This document shows, in pieces, positions 43,649 to 54,865 of a DNA stretch of 64,000 nucleotides (the stretch's first letter is position 1; each line of letters starts with the position of its first letter). Below the pieces are notes generated by a model. It did not search any database and had not been told where the DNA came from. It saw only the letters and a list, made by a program, of their open reading frames with translations. Origin of the DNA: Mytilinidion resinicola (taxonomy: Eukaryota > Ascomycota > Dothideomycetes > Mytilinidiales > Mytilinidiaceae); NCBI RefSeq assembly GCF_010093595.1, contig NW_022985448.1, positions 1,406,593 through 1,470,592 of the forward strand, written 5' to 3'. A program made the translations under genes and the position numbers.

Positions 43649-44569
43649 ATGTCATCAAAACCTCCTTCTCCATCACGAACCGCCTCAACATCAGAATACC
43701 ATCATGCCCTCCGCCCTCAAACAAATCGCGCTCTCCGCTCCACCGCCGCCCTTACCGCAATCACAGCCGGCATGGCCGCATCGCTAGCCTGCCTATCACC
43801 CCTCCTACACTCCAACCTCCTCCTAGACCCATACTCCCCAGCAGTCCCACCAGGCACGCCAATTCTTCGCTGGACGCCAGGCCTCCTCCTTGCCAGCAAC
43901 TTCTTCAGCGCCGTCCACGTCCCTACCTCGTTACTTATCGAGCGCTACATCTACCACCAACCCACAGGCTCCCTCTCCTCAACCTCCAACCATTTCCGAT
44001 GGAATTGGCTATTGAAATTAGCAAAACGCGTCGTCCCCACCGCGATCATATGCGGTGGGCTCATGCAACTCGTAAAACCCGCCGGCTGGCCTCAGCTCAG
44101 CTACCGCAATGTCGGCATGTCTCTCCTGACCGCCTTCCTAATGCCTTGGGCCGCCGCCGCCGAAGAGTACATCGTCCGCGGTCTGCTACAACGCATCACC
44201 GCATCCTGGTTCGTAGACCGGGGCACCGCGTTCTGGGTGTCCACGGGCATCACGAGTGCATTCTTCGCGGGTATCCATATGACAACCAGCGTGTGGATGA
44301 ACGCATACTGTGTGCTTTCGAGTGTGAGCGGGAGTCTGATGACGCGGTGGACCGGGGGGTTGGAGGCGAGTGTGTTGTTGCATGCGGTTAGTAATGTGGT
44401 GCTGATGGTGCCGCCGATGTTGGCGGGGAATATGGGGTATCTTGAGGATTTGACGGATAAGGGGCCACCAGGGGGAATGGTAGTGTTGGCGGGGTTGAAT
44501 GTGGCGGTGGTGACGTGGGTAGTGAGGCGGGCTGCGAAGATGGAGGGGGAGAAGGAGAAGGAGGTGTGA
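43649..44569 (+). CDS. CPBP-family (CAAX/Rce1-like) intramembrane protease (306 aa)
   Basis: Single exon; ATG 43649 was chosen over an in-frame ATG at 43583 that precedes a non-conserved stretch. All three family motifs are present: EExxxR (E172, E173, R177 in EEYIVRG), FxxxH (F206, H210) and HxxxN (H245, N249). The rest consists of several membrane segments. In prokaryotes and eukaryotes this family includes Rce1 prenyl-protein proteases and immunity-type Abi proteins. This protein is shorter than typical Rce1, and the substrate is unknown. The C-terminus is short and charged (EGEKEKEV). Confidence 0.85.
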   Translation: MSSKPPSPSRTASTSEYHHALRPQTNRALRSTAALTAITAGMAASLACLSPLLHSNLLLDPYSPAVPPGTPILRWTPGLLLASNFFSAVHVPTSLLIERYIYHQPTGSLSSTSNHFRWNWLLKLAKRVVPTAIICGGLMQLVKPAGWPQLSYRNVGMSLLTAFLMPWAAAAEEYIVRGLLQRITASWFVDRGTAFWVSTGITSAFFAGIHMTTSVWMNAYCVLSSVSGSLMTRWTGGLEASVLLHAVSNVVLMVPPMLAGNMGYLEDLTDKGPPGGMVVLAGLNVAVVTWVVRRAAKMEGEKEKEV

Positions 44570-44833
44570 GGCGGGAGGCTGGGATAGGCTCAAGCTAGGG
44601 GGAGAAGGGAGAGGGTTGTAAGATATGGGCTTCTCTTTACTCTATTGTATTCTCCACTCCGTATTAGAAGCCTTTGGTAAGCAGTTTCTACATCAGATAT
44701 CTTCCATTCTTTTTGAGTTGATCTTTTGACTGAGAACTATAAAATCAAACCATTACTCTGAGACCACTATCTTATTAAATTGATATCTGATTTAGTATCG
44801 TGCTCCATGAAAACCTCCGAAAGTTCCCATCAT

Positions 44834-45349
44834 TCATTCCTGGTCAGCATCATATGAAGTAACCTCAACATTATTTCCCATCTGGATTATACCGCGTTAG
44901 CCATACTCAAAGACTAGATGACAGCACAATGCCTTTCTTACCGGATCAATGACAAAGGCGCCATAGTACTTCGGTCCAAACTTCGGCCTAGGGCCCGGTG
45001 GGCCTTGGTCCTTGCCACCAGTGGCCAGGCCTGCCTCGTGGAACGCCGCGACGGCCTTCTTATCTGTATAATTCGATCCGTATTAGTGCCTACTACCAAG
45101 CAACACACACAACCCGCACGACGTACCTTTTGCAAGGAAAGCGAAATGGAAGCCAGGGCCCTCGCTGAACGTCATTGTCTCCTTTGAAAAGATCCAGAAG
45201 TCGTTCTTGCCGTCAATGCCGAAGCCGACTACGGTGCCGTAGTTCGCGGTTTCGGAATATCCGAGGGGAGCAATGGCTTTCTTGTAGAAGGCGACTGTCT
45301 CCTCGAACTTGGCGGGGGTGGTAGTGATTGCGATATGGGTGTACGGCAT
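44834..45349 (-). CDS. VOC/glyoxalase-bleomycin-resistance family protein (130 aa)
   Basis: Exons 45127-45349, 44942-45063 and 44834-44881, with introns of 63 and 60 nt (GTACGT/ACAG and GTAAGA/CCAG). The product starts MPYTHIAITTTPAKFEETVA and continues FYKKAIAPLGYSET, DFWIF and FHFAFLAKG-DKKAVAAFH, ending in YYGAFVIDPMGNNVEVTSYD, a complete beta-alpha-beta-beta-beta VOC module. Candidate metal or ligand residues are H5 and the late E in NNVEV. Fungal single-module VOC proteins of this type are mostly uncharacterised. Splicing restores a C-terminus absent from the plain ORF. It is convergent with the protease gene, 264 bp apart. Confidence 0.88.
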
Positions 45350-46370
45350 ATTGAACGTTGGTTGTTGGGATTGGAAGGTGATTGTGTTAGGATTGCAATA
45401 ATGTTAGGTATGAGGGTGTAGGATGGTTTTCAGCATACTCATTCTTTCTCGTCTTTATACGCATTCCACCTCTTACCTACTCAGGCCATTATAGACCCCG
45501 CACGTTGCCAGGTCCCTGAAACGCGAGCGACGCGCGCTCTCTTGTGACTCAGGCTATATATCATCTACTAAAGACATGCTAATTGGTAGGAATACGCCTT
45601 TTGTGCTTACATACATGGTACCATAAGCACATCCAAGCCTCGAAAAATTGCCTTTCGAGGACTACGGCATGATTACTGAACTTGCTGATGACTTGTAGAT
45701 ACGAGTGCCGTTAGCTTGCCCTTGTGGCATCTGAAGTGTACCCATCTGGATAAGAGAAGGCGCTTGCTACTGCGAAAGGGCCACCTCATCCCTTGGGGGT
45801 CACATCCAATTTAGACCTCGATAGTGAGGAAGCACAAAAGCTATTCGACCTCGGCGACGATTGAGTTTTGTTGGCCCGCGGGAACTAGAGCACAAGAAAG
45901 AACCGCTAGCCCCAGCTTAAATCCGACAGCCCCGCCAGTATCGTCATCAAGAGCCCTCCTGTGGAGAAGACGCACAGCAGAATCACACCACACGACAAAT
46001 CTCGCTTACAAGAATCACACTTCACGACAAATCTCGTTTACAAAGAGGTATCTTTTCCTCCCTAAAGCCCTTTCTCCGTCCTATGCGCCCAAATCGGGCA
46101 TGGCATCTTACCTTCTGCTTTCAAATGCACTTCCGGCGTTTGTGACCCTTAACACGACGACCCCGCCGCTCGCGCATGCAGTGCAGACTGGGATGACGTG
46201 CGGTATCGCTGGACCTTAGGTAACAAAACGCCATTGATAAAACCCTTTTTAAACCCCACTACTCCCGTATGTTTCTCAGCAGAAAAGTTCAACCTGTACT
46301 CTTTGCTGCAACGAAACTCGCGCCAACGAAACTCGCTTTTCCGATCAAGACTTCTATTCGTACCGTCACA
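45350..46370. other. Intergenic between divergent VOC and aldo-keto reductase genes
   Basis: It holds both promoters. A plus-strand ORF at 45824-46219 has no family resemblance and overlaps a duplicated 32-bp segment, so it is not called a gene. Confidence 0.5.
45981..46044 (+). repeat. 32-bp tandem duplication
   Basis: Two adjacent 32-bp copies (45981-46012, 46013-46044) share AATCACAC, CACGACAAATCTCG and TTACAA with three mismatches. They lie in the promoter region of the aldo-keto reductase gene. Confidence 0.85.
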
Positions 46371-47646
46371 ATGGCTGGCCCTGTTGAGTCTAAATTTAGC
46401 CCCAAGGACATGGAGTTCCGTAACTTGGGGCCGAGTGGGTTGAAGGTTTCTGTGTTGTCGCTTGGCGGTATGTTTTCTTTTTTTTTTTTTTTTTTTTTTT
46501 AAAGGACGCTTTTGTAGTTTCTGACGATGCTGCGCCAGGCTGGTTGACCTACGGCGGCACGCAAAAGGGCAGCATTGTGAAGGACTGCATGCAAGCAGCC
46601 TGGGACCATGGTATCAACTTCTTTGATACCGCTGAGACTTATGCCAATGGCCAGTCTGAGATCGAGATGGGTCAGGCGTTGAAGGAGCTGGCGTGGCCAA
46701 GGGACGAGTATGTGCTGAGCACGAAGGTATGGATTTTATACCGTCATTTTGACATACACCTCGCTAAACATACTTCAGATCTTCTTTGGAACTGGCCGTA
46801 AAGAGCCAAACACCAGGGGGCTCAGCAAGAAGCACGTTGTCGAAGGCCTAAAGAGCTCGCTGGCTAGGCTACAGCAGCCATACGTGGATATTGTCCTTGC
46901 CCACCGAATCGATGTTGCGTAAGTCATCACATACTAAATCTCCCGATGTCGCTAACTTAAGATAGCACCCCGATGAAGGAGATCGTGGAAGGCTTCACCC
47001 AAGTCATCCGCAACCTCAACCTCGCCTACGTGAGCTTAGGCCCTCCCTTCAACACCGTTAAAAATCTAACCTGTAGCAGTACTGGGGCACCTCAGAATGG
47101 AGCGCCGCCCAAATCATGGAAGCCACCCAAATCGCCGAGAAATACAACCTCATCGCCCCAATCGCCGAGCAACCCCAATACAACGCCTTCCACCGCCAGC
47201 GCTTCGAAGTCGAGTACGCCCCCCTCTACGAGAAATTCCAATACGGCACCACCATCTGGTCACCCCTCGCGTCCGGCCTCCTGACCGGTAAATACAACGA
47301 CGGCGTCCCCGAAGACTCTCGCTTCGCCACAAACTCAGCCGTCTTTAGCGACTCCGTCAAGCAACTGCAGACCGAAGAGGGCAAAGCCAAGATCGAGAAG
47401 GTCAAGAAGCTGACCACCATCGCGGAGAAGCTCGGCGGCAACGCTTCGCAACTAGCGTTGGCGTGGTGCGCGAAGAACCCGAACGTCTCCACCGTCATCC
47501 TCGGCGCTACGAAGGTCGAGCAGATCGTAGACAACTGCAAAGCGCTCACCCTGCTACCAAAGCTCACGCCAGAGCTGATGGAGGAGATCGAAAAGATTCT
47601 GGACAACAAGCCCGCGCCGACTCCTTCATACGGGCGGTCGAGGTAA
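46371..47646 (+). CDS. Kv-beta-like aldo-keto reductase (351 aa)
   Basis: Five exons: 46371-46467, 46539-46726, 46779-46918, 46966-47029 and 47080-47646, each join in frame. NADPH-dependent reductase fold of the AKR6/voltage-gated K+ channel beta-subunit type: [39 protein letters not shown] (catalytic Asp and Tyr), YVLSTK (Lys), LAHRID (His), [46 protein letters not shown]. Length fits the family. The first intron carries a 23-T run (46478-46500). An upstream in-frame ATG at 46269 would add 34 basic residues resembling a mitochondrial presequence; I chose 46371 (CACAATGG) as the main start. Confidence 0.9.
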
Positions 47647-47840
47647 GCTGTCATCTGTGGAGCTCTTCGTAGATCCGCTTGACGATTGACATGGCCAGAA
47701 TGCCGCGCGTGGGGAAGAGGGCGAAGTTGTGAGCATTAGAACTTAGATTTCGGTCGACCTTATAAATTATATATTATAAATCCTGCCTCACCATCAGCAC
47801 CCAGGGGATATCTTCATACCGGCCCTGCTCACGTGATTCG

Positions 47841-48910
47841 TTAATACTCCAGCTCGTCGGCTTCCCACTCCTCCCCCCTCTCCAGTTTTCTCTTCAAGTC
47901 ATCCAACCGATTCCCCTTCTGCACCCACCTCGTCTCCAGCCACTGACTCAGTCCCTCCGCCGTTTCCGGTAGCTCAGCTATCGGATAACGATCCACGTGC
48001 ACGTAAAACCGGTACCCCGTTGCAGCGAAGTTCGTCGTGAAGGTGTCCCAGAAAGAGGGCGCCTGCATGAAGTTCTGACCGTGGGCGTAGGCAATGGTCA
48101 TATCGTAGACGGCGCGCACGTGCTTAGTGTGGCGCAACGCGTTGACGGTCGCGACGAAGCCGTGCATGCGGGGATACAGGACGTGCTTCATGACGGGGCG
48201 GTTGTGGTCGCGGCTCCATTGGATGCTGGAGCGTTGTTTGGCGGGGGTGAGGCGGGTGCCTTCGCTGTAAGAGATGAGCCCTGGGGGTGTTAGAGAGGGA
48301 TATGTTGGATGCTTTTGGGTTGTTCATGATGGAGAGACCTTGAAGTAGACAGTATCTAAGAAGATGCAACGAAAGTAGAAAATCTTCGAAGGAGGCGAGA
48401 TGAATGGCGCAGATACTTACAAACAGGCCACTTCTTCTGTACAACCCCTCTAAACACCTTCTCCAACTCCCTCTCGTCCTTCGTCCAGTTCCTCGATACT
48501 AGCGGCATCCCCATCGCCCACAGCCCCCACCCTAGAAACGGTACCCACCGTAGGCTCTTCTTCGCAAACCAGCGACACAGACCCAGCATCCCCGACCGCT
48601 GCGCAACCTCTTGGATCAGGTAGAAATCCGACCAGGACACGTGATTCGCGACCACAATCGCCGATTCTCCTTTCGGTAGTCTCTGATTCGAAGAAATGGT
48701 AATGCTAGCGCGATTCCAGGTGACGAAGATACCTTGGACCCACGCCCATACGCTGTTTGCGATGAGAGAGGATGCGTTGAAGACGAGGGTCGGGAAGAGC
48801 AGTTTTAGAGGCAGAAGCAGCGAGAGCACGACGTCGGCGCCGAGGAGGTAGGCGGTCCATGGGAGGAGGAGAGCCAGCCCACGGAGCTGGGCGAGGGGAG
48901 ACAGAGGCAT
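47841..48910 (-). CDS. PlsC-type lysophospholipid acyltransferase (309 aa)
   Basis: Exons 48421-48910 and 47841-48280; the 140-nt intron has GTAAGT and a CCCCCAG acceptor. The family transfers acyl chains to lysophosphatidic or other lysophospholipids on ER-type membranes. Motif I is NHVSWSD (H90, D95), motif II lies around PFLGWGLWAMGMPLVSRNW, and motif III is YSEGTR (E170-R173), recreated exactly by splicing. Two N-terminal hydrophobic segments (about residues 10-50) suit membrane anchoring. The later YPRMHGFVATVNAL block is typical of the eukaryotic AGPAT/Cst26-like group. Substrate preference cannot be told. It is convergent with the reductase gene (194 bp). Confidence 0.9.
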
Positions 48911-51100
48911 GAGTGATGAGACACGGAGGAGCGATGAGGGAGAGGTGGGATGAGGCTGGTGATGAAATGTATAATCAACGACGCTGAGGTGCTTTTATTG
49001 GTTGGAGGGTCCCCGCTAGTCGCTAGTGCATTTGGAGGTTCCTAGGTACCCGGAGGTATCTTGGGAGAGAGCTGTCAGGGAGGTCGCCAGTCGGTTCTGG
49101 GGTCTGGCTTCAAGTGGGCTTTGGGACAGCTGATGTTTGATGGCATAGGAAAGGGCCCCTTGCAGGCTGAAAGCGGTGTTGTGCAACGACGATCGGCTGT
49201 TTGGCTCTAGGGCTACAGAATGGAGACTTTTACTTTGAATTTTGTTCTTATTCCCTTACCTTTTCAAGCTCAATTGGGCGAAGACGGAAGACACAAGACG
49301 ACAAGACCAATTAACTTAAACCGACTTCATACTATTTTCTTGAGTTGATGTTGAAACTGCAACTCCGCTGGCCAGTCATTTTCTCGGTCCACGGCACAAC
49401 CGGTCCAGCCGGCGGGTAGCTTGGTAGAGCCTTAGGATTGGGACCCACCTCAGGGCCCAAAGATCTTCCCTGGGTCATCCAGGCACGTGCCGGGGTCAGT
49501 TTGGGTGAAAGCGGTTCGAATGTGAGGCTGAAGGCGGGAAGAAGGACCAATGCACATCGAGATCTAGACTCTGCTGACGCAGCGGCTTGCATTCTGGCCT
49601 TTGCTGTGTGCGCTTTGACAGAATGGCGATGACCTCAACTACCCACACCCATTTTGCACGTCTAGTCGCCACTTTCCTCAGTAGTACTGCTCTGCTGCTG
49701 ATGTGGCCGTATGCCACCTACAGCGCCGGAAGCACTCTGCCCTCCGAAGTGACGAAGACGTGCGACAGGACGACCTCGCAAGCCGCAAGCCTGGCCTAGG
49801 CGTTGTCAGAAGCGCACGTAGCACCTCGCCGGAAACTTGCTGCTCCCTGCGTTTCGTCGGCCGACCCGACCTCCAATTCACTCAGCTTCTTCACCACGCC
49901 GTCAGCGTCCGCCGACGACGACCCTCTCCTCCCCCACGCCCTGCCTGTCACCTCGCAACGGCTGTAGCGGCCAGCTGAAGGCATACAAGCCGCTGCATTA
50001 CCCTCCATCCGGCACCAAACCCCGCGCTCCGCCGGCTTTCGTGCCGCCGTAACACCCAAACTCCACCCAGCCCTACCATCCCATGTTCCAGGATTCCAAA
50101 TAATCAAACCTCTTGGGGCTGTGCAAATTCTTACACGTTCTGACCACCGATTGTAACGCATCACTCAAAGCATTGTCTTTGCAGCTTCCATCGTGTGAGT
50201 CTTGTTGTTGCTTCGACTTCTCCATCTCACGTTTGCACACCCATCCTACTACACAATGTATGCTACACTTCCACTCCAATCTCCCCGAGAGCCCCATCTC
50301 CTCGTCCTACCGCGCGCGATTTCGCATATCTCACCATATATTCTTCCGCGCTATTTACTGTTATCCCCCAAACTCCCTTGCCGTTGAGATATCTGGGTCC
50401 GCTTGCACAACATCCAGAGCTCTCCGCTACCCCGTGAACATTGTCTCAGCTGCGCCATACGTTTGAAGCTACATAAAACTTACACTTGTCCAGATAGCTC
50501 ATCGCCTTGACAGCGACTTCTGTCGATCAATGCGCGAATTATAGCATGGCAACTATATCACCCGACCAGAAAGGTAGCACCGACCTGGGCGACCTGCATT
50601 CGATTCGCAATGGCTCCGGTACGTTTTCTTCTTTCATGCTGTGCCGTCGCTTTGATGCTTTTCGTCTGAGCGACGTTGTCTATGTTCCATCCTCGGGCCT
50701 CATTCCATGCGATCTTCGTGCCTGTTTTGCTAGGTGACCGCGTCGTCGACCTATCATCGGCTAGATCATCTCGATTCGTATACTCTTTATGGGCTACTCT
50801 GCAAGCGTTCTCTCTTTCGAGAAACCCCGGCAACACGGAGTCGTCCTGGGTCTTCGCCGAACTCAAGACGACGCAGAATAGACCTCTAGCATGGGTAAAC
50901 TTCATGTTTCTATCGGCTTTTCAATATGCCGGTCGCGTGTCGCGGCCGTTGGTCTCATCAGCCCGCACATAGAGGATGGCTATTTCTTTTGGCACAAGAA
51001 TACATATACTGCGCTATGGGACTTCATTTCCGGTCCATCTCGATTCCAACGCCACAGCATCTAATTTCTTATTGTCTTATAAATATCTCCTTCAATCGTC
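48911..51100. other. 2.2-kb intergenic upstream of the bZIP gene
   Basis: No complete gene is supported. An ATG at 50546 opens 24 codons (MATISPDQKGSTDLGDL) ending at a GGTACGT-type donor near 50618. It might be an upstream ORF or a first exon of the bZIP gene, but I found no acceptor that joins it in frame to ATG 51101. A TATAAATAT stretch occurs about 20 nt before that ATG. Confidence 0.4.
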
Positions 51101-52660
51101 ATGTCTCATCAAAGATATCCGCCATGGTCAGATATGCTGACGTCTCCGCCCAACTACTCTCCTTCCGACGTACCAGTTGGACATACACCGTTTCATGTTC
51201 CTCGACAGTTTCCCTCTGAGGGTCTGTCTATGGGCAGTCACAGGCGGGGTAGTTCATCTGGCCTCGTGTCGGTAAAGGAGAGTATGGGGCATTGGCCATC
51301 TGCAGGCAGTGAATCAGCCAAGTCACAGAGTCCGTTAGCGAACTTCGGTTTCTTCAAAAGCTTGACCAGCGATAAGAAGACTACTAGAGGTTCGTGTTGC
51401 TGAACCTCTATAAAGCTGACTCTGACCGTGTTTTAGATGGACAAACACCCAAGCGGAGGGGTCCCAAACCTGATAGTAAACCCGCCTTGACTCGGAGGCA
51501 GGAACTGAATCGGCAAGCTCAGAGGCAGGCACCATGTGTACCCTGTATGGGATATCACTAACAACTTGATTAGGACGCATCGAGAACGTAAAGAGATGTA
51601 CATCAAAGCTCTGGAGCAAGAAGTACTTCGCCTAAAAGATACCTTCGGTACCACTGCTAGGGAACGAGACGCTATGGCGGAAGAGAATCGAAGACTAAAG
51701 GAAATCCTTATCGCGCACGGCATCTCATTCGACTTATCTAGCCCAGGTACGGCTGGCTTCGGCAGAGTTGGTAGTTCCAACTACGGTAGTAGCTCAACCG
51801 GTAGCATTTCCGGCAGCTACGGACCCGGTTCAAACTCTACCGGCTACACATCACCTCCGAGCGCGACGCCACAAAATCAAGGCGTTGGACAGATGTCCCC
51901 CTCACAGCACCCCAGACAACAGCCAAATAACGGCATGGACTATGACCAAGTCGGGATTGACTTCGTTTTGACGTACGATCGAACGCCCTATCTTTCTCCT
52001 CCACCCCAGCAGTAGCCTACTATCTCCCTCCATACCACCTCCATCAATGATCTCTCCACAAATACATCGTTTTGTTTCCACCTCTCACGAGGCGCAAGAC
52101 AAGAGAAGACACCACCATCCGTCAGCCACCCACTATTCCCGAAGAATCATTCTGACACCTCTCTGTGTCCCCACAGTCTCGAGCGACCTTGCATGGACCA
52201 CATGCAGATGCTGATGGTGCGTGCCTCCGACTCCGACGCCGACGTATCCGGCCACGCGCTCATGGCCACCTGCCCACCCGAGTCGCATATTGTGTCCACT
52301 CCCAACGACCCATATCCGCACCGAATGCCCGACATCACGATGCCAGACCTGCTGAAGCTGCTTGATCTGAGCAACCGGCTACCGCTGGATGGCGAGATTA
52401 CGCCCATCATGGCGTGGGCGATGATCATGAAGCATGAGCGCTTCTTTGAAATCACGAGGGAGGAGTTTGAGGCTATCAAGGGAGACTTGTTGGCGAAGGT
52501 CAGGTGTTATGGGTGCGTTGAGCTTTCTTTCTTTATGCTGAACTTCCTATCTGACGTCTGCATCTACAGATTCGGCGCTGTTCTCGAGGAATTCGAGGTT
52601 CATGACGCGCTCATGGCTGTCTCAGCTGCTAAGAGCAATGTGAATATGATTATGCAGTAA
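51101..52660 (+). CDS. AP-1/Yap-like bZIP transcription factor (400 aa)
   Basis: Five exons: 51101-51389, 51437-51524, 51574-51972, 52177-52512 and 52570-52660. The basic region KRRGPKPDSKPALTRRQELN plus RQAQR-THRERKEMY (about 103-134) is the Yap/AP-1-type NxxAQRxxRERKE signature, followed by a leucine-zipper coil to about residue 172. Intron 2 (49 nt) has to start with GC (AG-GCAGGC) to restore this signature; GT donors nearby give stops. Intron 3 (204 nt) removes a false stop at 52015 and joins FVLT-LERPCMDHMQMLMVR. The C-terminal domain (GHALMATCPPESHIV, MPDITMPDLLKLLDLSNRLP, CYGFGAVLEEFEVHDAL) is conserved among fungal bZIPs of this type. Nuclear regulator; targets unknown. Confidence 0.85.
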
Positions 52661-53120
52661 TGTCAATGCGCTGGGAGGAAAAGAGCTCGGACTAATGCTA
52701 AGTCGCTCGCTTTGCTTTGACGGTTCCTGATGTGGCCTGTCGCTTTTGCTTCAGTAGTAGTTTTACGAATTCACGCTTTCATGCTTGCTGTGTACATGTT
52801 TGCCACTGCTTAGAGTGCTTCGATAAACTATCTCAAGCTGTAGGTGTATCCGTGTGACCACTTTGATACCTCGCTTAGTTACTTCAAACGCCTTAAGATG
52901 CATCTATCCACGGATGAAATGGACCCTTGAATATCTCTTAGCGTCCCAATGAGGTTAGGCTCATCTGCAGGGGTCTTAGTGGAGCAGCTTAGTTCCACCT
53001 CGACTTCGACGCGCCAACACATCTCCTTTTTTTCTCAACTGTCCCTCGTTCTCACTGCTTGCCTCGGAACTTTCCCGAGCTCTGTGCCCTCTTCAGCTTC
53101 ACCCTCCAAGGCGACCGATC
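52661..53120. other. Intergenic between bZIP and SH3BGR-like genes
   Basis: No feature recognised beyond the expected terminator and promoter. Confidence 0.5.
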
Positions 53121-54865
53121 ATGGAGCTCGCGGTGTTCGACACTGACCCCACCCTCTACCTCTTTACCTCGCTCACTGCGGGGTCCTCCCATATCGTTAC
53201 CGCGACTTCACGTATTGAGACGATCTTGAAGGCGAATAATATCCCATTCACGTACAAGGACACCGCGACAGATGATTTGGCACGGAAGCTGTTTCAGAGG
53301 AGGGCTATGGGGAAGAAGCTCCCGATGCTAGTGCAGGGGGGTTACGTTATTGCTGTAAGTGCAGCTTCTTTATACAATAGTATATGACACCCGGTGACAG
53401 CAAGGAGCTAGAAGACGTCAATTGCTTCAAATCGTTACTACAAGCTAGTCTAACAATCTCTCAGGACCTTGAGGAGGTCGAAGAATGGAACGAATACGGT
53501 GAGCTTCACGACAACATCAAGGTCGTCGCTGCTGCTCCCATGACCACAAAACCTGTCCCTGGCGCATCCTCTGCCCCCACGCCCACTGCTCAAGCCCCCG
53601 CCAAGCAGGAGAACAAGGACCCGGCCGCTGCCCTCGCCATGCGCACCCTCAGCGCTGAGGCCGCAGCTAAGGGCGCCGCGAAGAAACCCATACCTATCAA
53701 CATCGCTACCACCAATCCGCTGATGACGGAGAAGGTGAACACTCCCACAACACCGTCGAAGGCCGCTGCGGCTAGTGGCATTCTGAGCCCGAAGTCGGTG
53801 CCGCTGCCCGCAACCCCTACCGCTGGGGCTACAAAAAAAGAGGCAGTCAAGGATACTGAGAAGGCGGATACCAGCAAGTCTGCTGAGACGAAGGGTGCTG
53901 TTCCAGCTCCTGAGAAGAAGGATACCAGCAAGTCTGCTGAGAAGAAGGAAACTGCCAAGTCGGCTGTAAAGAAGAATACTGCCAAGTCGGCTGTAAAGAA
54001 GAATACCACCAAGTCTGCTGTGAGGAAGGTTGCCGCCAGGTCTGTTGTGAAGAAGACTGCCGCCAAGCCTGTTGAGAAGAAGGCTACCGCCAAGTCGGCT
54101 CAGAAAAAGGATACTACTAAGTCTGCTGAGAAAAAGGAAGAGAAGCCAGGCGACTCGGAGAAGGCTATACCAGGCCTAGCTAAACCCGGGGACAACAAGT
54201 ACAAGTCTGATGCGCCGCCCAAGGAAATTGCTACTGGCGGAGTCCCCGAAGCGCCCGTGGCTGTGTTGCAACATCGTGGGTCGAATGTGGGAGAGGCGAG
54301 CCAGGAAGAGATTAAGGCGATTGAGGACAGCCAGGCGATCAAGGAGGAGGACGATGAAGACGAGGAGAGTGAGGATGAGGAGAGCGAGGAAGATAGCGAA
54401 GAGGAAGAGAGCGAGGAAGAAGAAAGCAGTGAAGATGAGACAGACGAGGAGGCGGGTGACCCCGGACCGGATGTGATGAGCACATTGAGCCCACTTTACA
54501 GGAGGCCGAAACCGGAGCATCTCGAAGAAAAGGTAGTGACACCCATCAAGAAAGAGGAAAGTAGTAAAAAAGAGAGTAGCGAAGAGGAGAGTAGTGAAGA
54601 GGATGAAGACGGCGAGGATGACGCTGACGAGGATGACGAAGATGACGACGACGACGACTCTTCAGAGGAGGATGAGAGCGAAGAAGAAGCTCCAACCGCC
54701 TCAAAGGCTCCTGCCGCAAAGAAGCCGGAGTCGAGCGCGAAGGCTGGAGAAAAGTCTGTTGTCAGCGCAAAAGCTAACGAGAAGGTTTCACAGGAAAAAG
54801 AGTCGAAGACTCAAGCTCAGAGTGCGAAGGCGGGAGACAAGGCAGGCGTAAGTGTCGAGGATTGA
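53121..54865 (+). CDS. SH3BGR/glutaredoxin-like protein with basic repeats and acidic tail (544 aa)
   Basis: Exons 53121-53354 and 53465-54865 (110-nt intron, GTAAGT/TCTCAG). Residues 7-100 form a thioredoxin-like fold of the SH3BGR type: TLYLFTSLTAGSSHIVTATS, RIETILKANNIPFTYKD, KKLPMLVQGGYVIA-DLEEVEEWNEYGEL. There is no CxxC motif, so a redox role is unlikely. An Ala/Pro/Thr-rich linker follows, then about nine copies of a 9-aa Lys/Ala/Ser/Thr repeat (TAKSAVKKN-like, histone-H1-like), then long Glu/Asp/Ser tracts around EEDSEEEESEEEESSEDE. Fungal homologues share the N-terminal domain; the repeats vary in number. The charge pattern suggests a chromatin or nucleolar chaperone-like tail, which is inference. 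Confidence 0.85.
53867..54143 (+). repeat. Coding minisatellite, 27-bp unit, about 9-10 copies
   Basis: In-frame repeats of nine codons (xTxKSAxKK pattern) lie inside the SH3BGR-like gene. Adjacent copies such as AACTGCCAAGTCGGCTGT and AATACTGCCAAGTCGGCTGT are nearly identical, others diverged. Copy number changes would alter the protein without frameshift. Confidence 0.8.

Noticed and set aside
52013..52015. In-frame stop as the end of the bZIP gene
   Set aside because: A 204-nt intron beginning at 51973 skips it and joins the conserved C-terminal domain in frame.
53590..54093. 167-codon minus ORF with repeated Phe/Ala/Asp units
   Set aside because: Antisense of the 27-bp minisatellite in the SH3BGR-like gene.
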